Shown piece after piece: positions 61,817 to 64,000 of a stretch of 64,000 nucleotides of DNA (position 1 is its first letter; the number at the start of each line of letters is the position of its first letter). Both the position numbers and the translations under genes were made by a program. The stretch spans positions 807,001-871,000 of the forward strand of contig NC_007512.1 of assembly GCF_000012485.1 (NCBI RefSeq). The letters are read 5' to 3'. This stretch comes from Pelodictyon luteolum DSM 273. Its GTDB lineage: Bacteria > Bacteroidota > Chlorobiia > Chlorobiales > Chlorobiaceae. The notes under the pieces are model-generated. The model was not told the DNA's origin and ran no database searches. It was given only the letters and a program-made list of their open reading frames with translations.

Positions 61817-62436
61817 ATCTTCCTTGCAATGCCCGACATGATGGCCATGATGCCGATTATCGCGTGCGACAGAGAGACTCCGGCAAGGTTGGGTATGCGT
61901 TGGTAAATGATGCTCCACATGATGCCGGCGGCAAAGCTCAGCAGGCCGGTCAGCGGATCAAGGTAGACGGCGTGCAGGAAGGCAAACAGAACCGCTGAAA
62001 TCATCACCTGGAGGAGCGGGCTCCCGATGCCGCACCGTTGCATCTCGGCAAAGAGGAATGAGCGGAACAGGAACTCCTGGACAGGGCTTGAGATGAGGAT
62101 GTAGAAGAAAAAAAACGCCACGGCAGGCGTCTTGAGGCTTTGTTCCGGCATGCCGGGGATCGGAAGCAGGATGACCAGTCCCGCACCCGCGATGCCTGCC
62201 AGAATGTTTACGCCGATGGCTTTCGGCAGGTTCGAGGTCCGGAGCCCCAGCTCTCCTGCTGTGTGCCCATGCCGGTGGGAGTACATGAGGGCGAACGCAA
62301 ACATCAGCAGCAGCATCGCCGAGCGCAGTGAAAACGGCACCACCCCTCCAAGCACAGCCAGCACCGGCAACAGGTAAAGCAGCGTAACCAGCAGGATGAA
62401 GTGGCGCAGGCTATGGTGTTGTGTCTGATGCTTCAC
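61813..62436 (-). CDS. CPBP-family intramembrane protease
   Basis: The 207-residue protein has about six to seven TM helices. VQEFLFRSFLFAEMQR is motif 1 (EExxxR in the family, here Q in place of the first E), and FAFLHAVYLDP and LSHAIIG hold the conserved His residues. The Q substitution may affect activity. Starts at GTG 62436. Confidence 0.85.
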   Translation of the reverse strand: MKHQTQHHSLRHFILLVTLLYLLPVLAVLGGVVPFSLRSAMLLLMFAFALMYSHRHGHTAGELGLRTSNLPKAIGVNILAGIAGAGLVILLPIPGMPEQSLKTPAVAFFFFYILISSPVQEFLFRSFLFAEMQRCGIGSPLLQVMISAVLFAFLHAVYLDPLTGLLSFAAGIMWSIIYQRIPNLAGVSLSHAIIGIMAIMSGIARKI

Positions 62437-62461
62437 TCGTCTTTTTCTTGCAGTGCATTCA

Positions 62462-62516
62462 GAGAGAGCGAGAGACAGAGCTCGCTATTGTCTGCGTCTC
62501 TCTCTCTCGCTCTCTC
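62462..62516. repeat. 14-bp perfect inverted repeat before the CPBP gene
   Basis: GAGAGAGCGAGAGA (62462-62475) is complementary to TCTCTCGCTCTCTC (62503-62516) and lies 26 bases upstream of the CPBP start. It could form a stable hairpin in the leader. Confidence 0.7.
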
Positions 62517-62538
62517 GGCGGTAATGTGGTTTTAAACA

Positions 62539-62572
62539 GAAAAAGGCCGGTAAGCATTCCGGCCTTTTTCAT
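62539..62572. terminator. Terminator between the CPBP gene and the next minus-strand gene
   Basis: GAAAAAGGCCGG and CCGGCCTTTTTC form a perfect 12-bp stem with an 8-base loop and flanking A and T runs. It follows the stop of the gene at 62601-63329 on the minus strand. Confidence 0.85.
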
Positions 62573-62600
62573 GTTCTCTGCTGTTACTGGTTTTTCGGTC

Positions 62601-63329
62601 TCATTCGGACGGTTTTTCCTTCTCGGCCTCGAATTTTTTCCTGTTGTTGCCGTTTTCTTCGCCTTCGGCGGTCTGTGGAGCGTTGACCCTGTAGTTCCCG
62701 CTGATATTAACGGTTCTGCTTTTTTCACTGTCGATCAGCACCAGGAATGTTCCCCCGATGGTTGCCGTTGGAACGGTGATGCCTCCGCTTTTTGATACTC
62801 CGCTTGCCGCACCGGCCAGAACGCCTGCCGGCCCGTTCACGAATCCCGATACGAAAGGCGAGAGGGCAAAGCCTGTTGCCCGGGTATCGACGCCCAGTGA
62901 ATAGGTCAATGCTTCCGTAAGGCTGAGGAGGGTGATGTTGTATCCCTTCAGCTCTTTAACGTTTTCGATATAATTTGCGGCGTCATGTATAAGGGTCGGA
63001 AAGTCGACTTCATCGGCTTTGTTCTTTTTGCTCTGGATCGTTATTGAGCCGACAATCTCTCCCTCGGACAGGCCATAGAAGTTGAATGAGATTTGCCGCT
63101 CTTTCACTCCTTTCCGTTTCCTGACGTCAGCTCCGTTATAAATGATCTTCGTTCCTCTGCTGCGCCCGATGGCCACGTCATGGTTCTTTGTGGAAAAAAA
63201 GTTTTTTGTGAGCATGGGAAATCCCTTCACCTGCATAGGAAGGCCCTTTCTTATTCCTGCCCGGGCGACTCGCAGGCATGTCTGTTTCATGAGATTCTCC
63301 ATCATATTTCCTGCCTCAACATCCTTCAT
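62601..63329 (-). CDS. Unrecognised protein of 242 residues
   Basis: I cannot place it in a family. An N-terminal basic segment, a middle soluble part with mixed strands (FNFYGLSEGEIVGSI), and a Gly/Ala-rich hydrophobic stretch (about 155-205, FVSGFVNGPAGVLAGAASG) are seen, with a charged tail. Several internal ATGs (for instance residue 14) make the start unsure. The first ATG lies within the 17-base tandem repeat. Confidence 0.55.
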   Translation of the reverse strand: MKDVEAGNMMENLMKQTCLRVARAGIRKGLPMQVKGFPMLTKNFFSTKNHDVAIGRSRGTKIIYNGADVRKRKGVKERQISFNFYGLSEGEIVGSITIQSKKNKADEVDFPTLIHDAANYIENVKELKGYNITLLSLTEALTYSLGVDTRATGFALSPFVSGFVNGPAGVLAGAASGVSKSGGITVPTATIGGTFLVLIDSEKSRTVNISGNYRVNAPQTAEGEENGNNRKKFEAEKEKPSE

Positions 63330-63347
63330 TCCTCAACATCCTTCATT
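63314..63347. repeat. Tandem 17-base repeat at a gene start
   Basis: CCTCAACATCCTTCATT occurs twice in a row. On the minus strand each copy holds AATGAAGGATGTTGAGG, so both a start codon and a GAGG ribosome-like motif are duplicated around the start of the preceding gene. Confidence 0.85.
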
Positions 63348-63711
63348 CCAATCCTTCTGTATATCCGGCCTCCGGTGTTATCTCATAGCGAAACGCTATC
63401 CGTTCCTTTCTTGAGACAGGGTTGATATGTATTGAGACATGTTCCGGCGGTTCGGCTGGGCTCTCTATCGGGCATTGTCAATAAGTGATTATGATATTGT
63501 TTGTTATGAACCATGCTTTGTGTTGGCACGAGATATGTATGAGTTGTACTTGATGGACTTAATCCAGCATGGTTTCTCTTCCCTATGCCAGGCTCCGCTT
63601 TATGAAGCTGGAGATGGAGCGGATTTTGAGGTACTCGGCCGGATTTAGTGTTGCATCAACGACAACAACATCATCACAGTCAAATCAAACATCAATCAAC
63701 AGGAGATTATT
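63348..63711. other. Gap of about 360 bp before a secreted-protein gene
   Basis: No convincing gene is present. A frame at 63439-63648 encodes 69 residues without family similarity or ribosome site and is probably chance. AAC/CAA-rich sequence lies just before the next gene. Confidence 0.45.
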
Positions 63712-64000
63712 ATGAAAAAGACAATTGCAGCTGTTGCTTTTGCCGCCGCAATGGCGCTGGGTACTTCCACCTCGTTTGCAGGTGAGCTTGCACAGATTTC
63801 ATCTGTCGGTCTGAACTCCAACGGGTTCGCAGCCGCAAGTGGAATTGCAGGGAACTTTGCAAATGTGAACAACAGTGCATTTCAGATTGTCAGCATGAAT
63901 GAGTCTACCAATGGTGGATGGTTCAACCCCGGAAGCAGTTCATCGGCTTTCAGTCTGACTGATCTGAATACCAGCGTGAACGCCATTTCTGGTGCTCAGG
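63712..64000 (+). CDS. Secreted protein, N-terminal part (runs off the window)
   Basis: MKKTIAAVAFAAAMALGTSTSFAGE is a clear signal peptide (cleavage after SFA, about residue 23; only parts are quoted). The mature part is rich in Gly, Asn, Ser and Ala (LNSNGFAAASGIAGNF). The AGGAG site lies 6 bases before the ATG. No family is recognised from the first 96 residues; the 3' end is outside the window. Confidence 0.7.
   Translation, partial: MKKTIAAVAFAAAMALGTSTSFAGELAQISSVGLNSNGFAAASGIAGNFANVNNSAFQIVSMNESTNGGWFNPGSSSSAFSLTDLNTSVNAISGAQ

Noticed and set aside
63439-63648. Open frame of 69 codons before the secreted-protein gene
   Set aside because: No ribosome site, no similarity, and unusual residue content.

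Overview
The window looks like chromosomal DNA of a gas-vacuolate green sulfur bacterium (Chlorobiaceae, Pelodictyon/Chlorobium type). This is an inference from four things: a gas-vesicle cluster with Hsp20-like, ArsA-like and CDC48-like genes, an 11-gene nuo operon without nuoEFG, GC-rich coding sequence, and promoters of the TTFG-like form TTTG-N19/20-TATATTKG (K = G or T) that resemble those of the related Bacteroidetes. No species assignment is claimed.

Layout. 1-12943: a one-direction gas-vesicle cluster: the 3' end of one gvpA, a second gvpA, a coiled-coil gene, a repeat-rich GvpC-like gene, gvpN, a small helical gene, a GvpA/J-type gene, an Hsp20-like gene, an ArsA/Get3-like ATPase, a CDC48-like double AAA ATPase, five GvpF/L paralogues (the first carries a C-terminal J domain), gvpG (apparently starting at ATC), gvpO, a second GvpA/J-type gene and gvpK. 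13128-19240: a Nudix hydrolase and a complete RND efflux operon. 19275-24726: a promoter and four tRNA genes (Pro, Arg, His, Glu), pheT, a small coiled-coil gene, zapA, a probable 6S RNA, and rny. 24763-27408: an AbiEi/AbiEii toxin-antitoxin pair lying between two copies of the 3' end of hisB, then hisB and a DUF2905 gene. 27487-30216: secG, tRNA-Lys, an AlbA_2/Schlafen-type gene broken by a stop codon, and a tiny DUF2934 gene.

30303-42254 is housekeeping: LptF/G permease, acyl-CoA thioesterase, RqcH/NFACT, dCMP deaminase, ribD, DoxX, ABC ATPase, tpx, ribE, rarA, a TolC-like protein, a methyltransferase and a HIT protein. 42286-45974 is a decayed island: its right edge is the 3' end of an intact tRNA-Leu gene, its left edge a degenerate copy of that tRNA end. 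It contains a broken KilA-N gene, an intact DUF4143 ATPase, a twice-frameshifted 5'-nucleotidase and a frameshifted LuxR remnant. 45974-48758: two tRNA-Leu genes, a PAP2-like membrane protein, a ferrochelatase-family protein, a TPR protein and a small membrane protein. 48945-60039: nuoABCDHIJKLMN. 60143-64000: folE, queD, thioredoxin, a CPBP protease, an unrecognised protein, and the start of a secreted protein that runs off the window.

The most striking features are the chaperone-like set built into the gas-vesicle cluster (J domain, Hsp20, Get3-like and CDC48-like proteins), the probable non-AUG start of gvpG, the AbiE module that duplicated the end of hisB, and the tRNA-Leu island.
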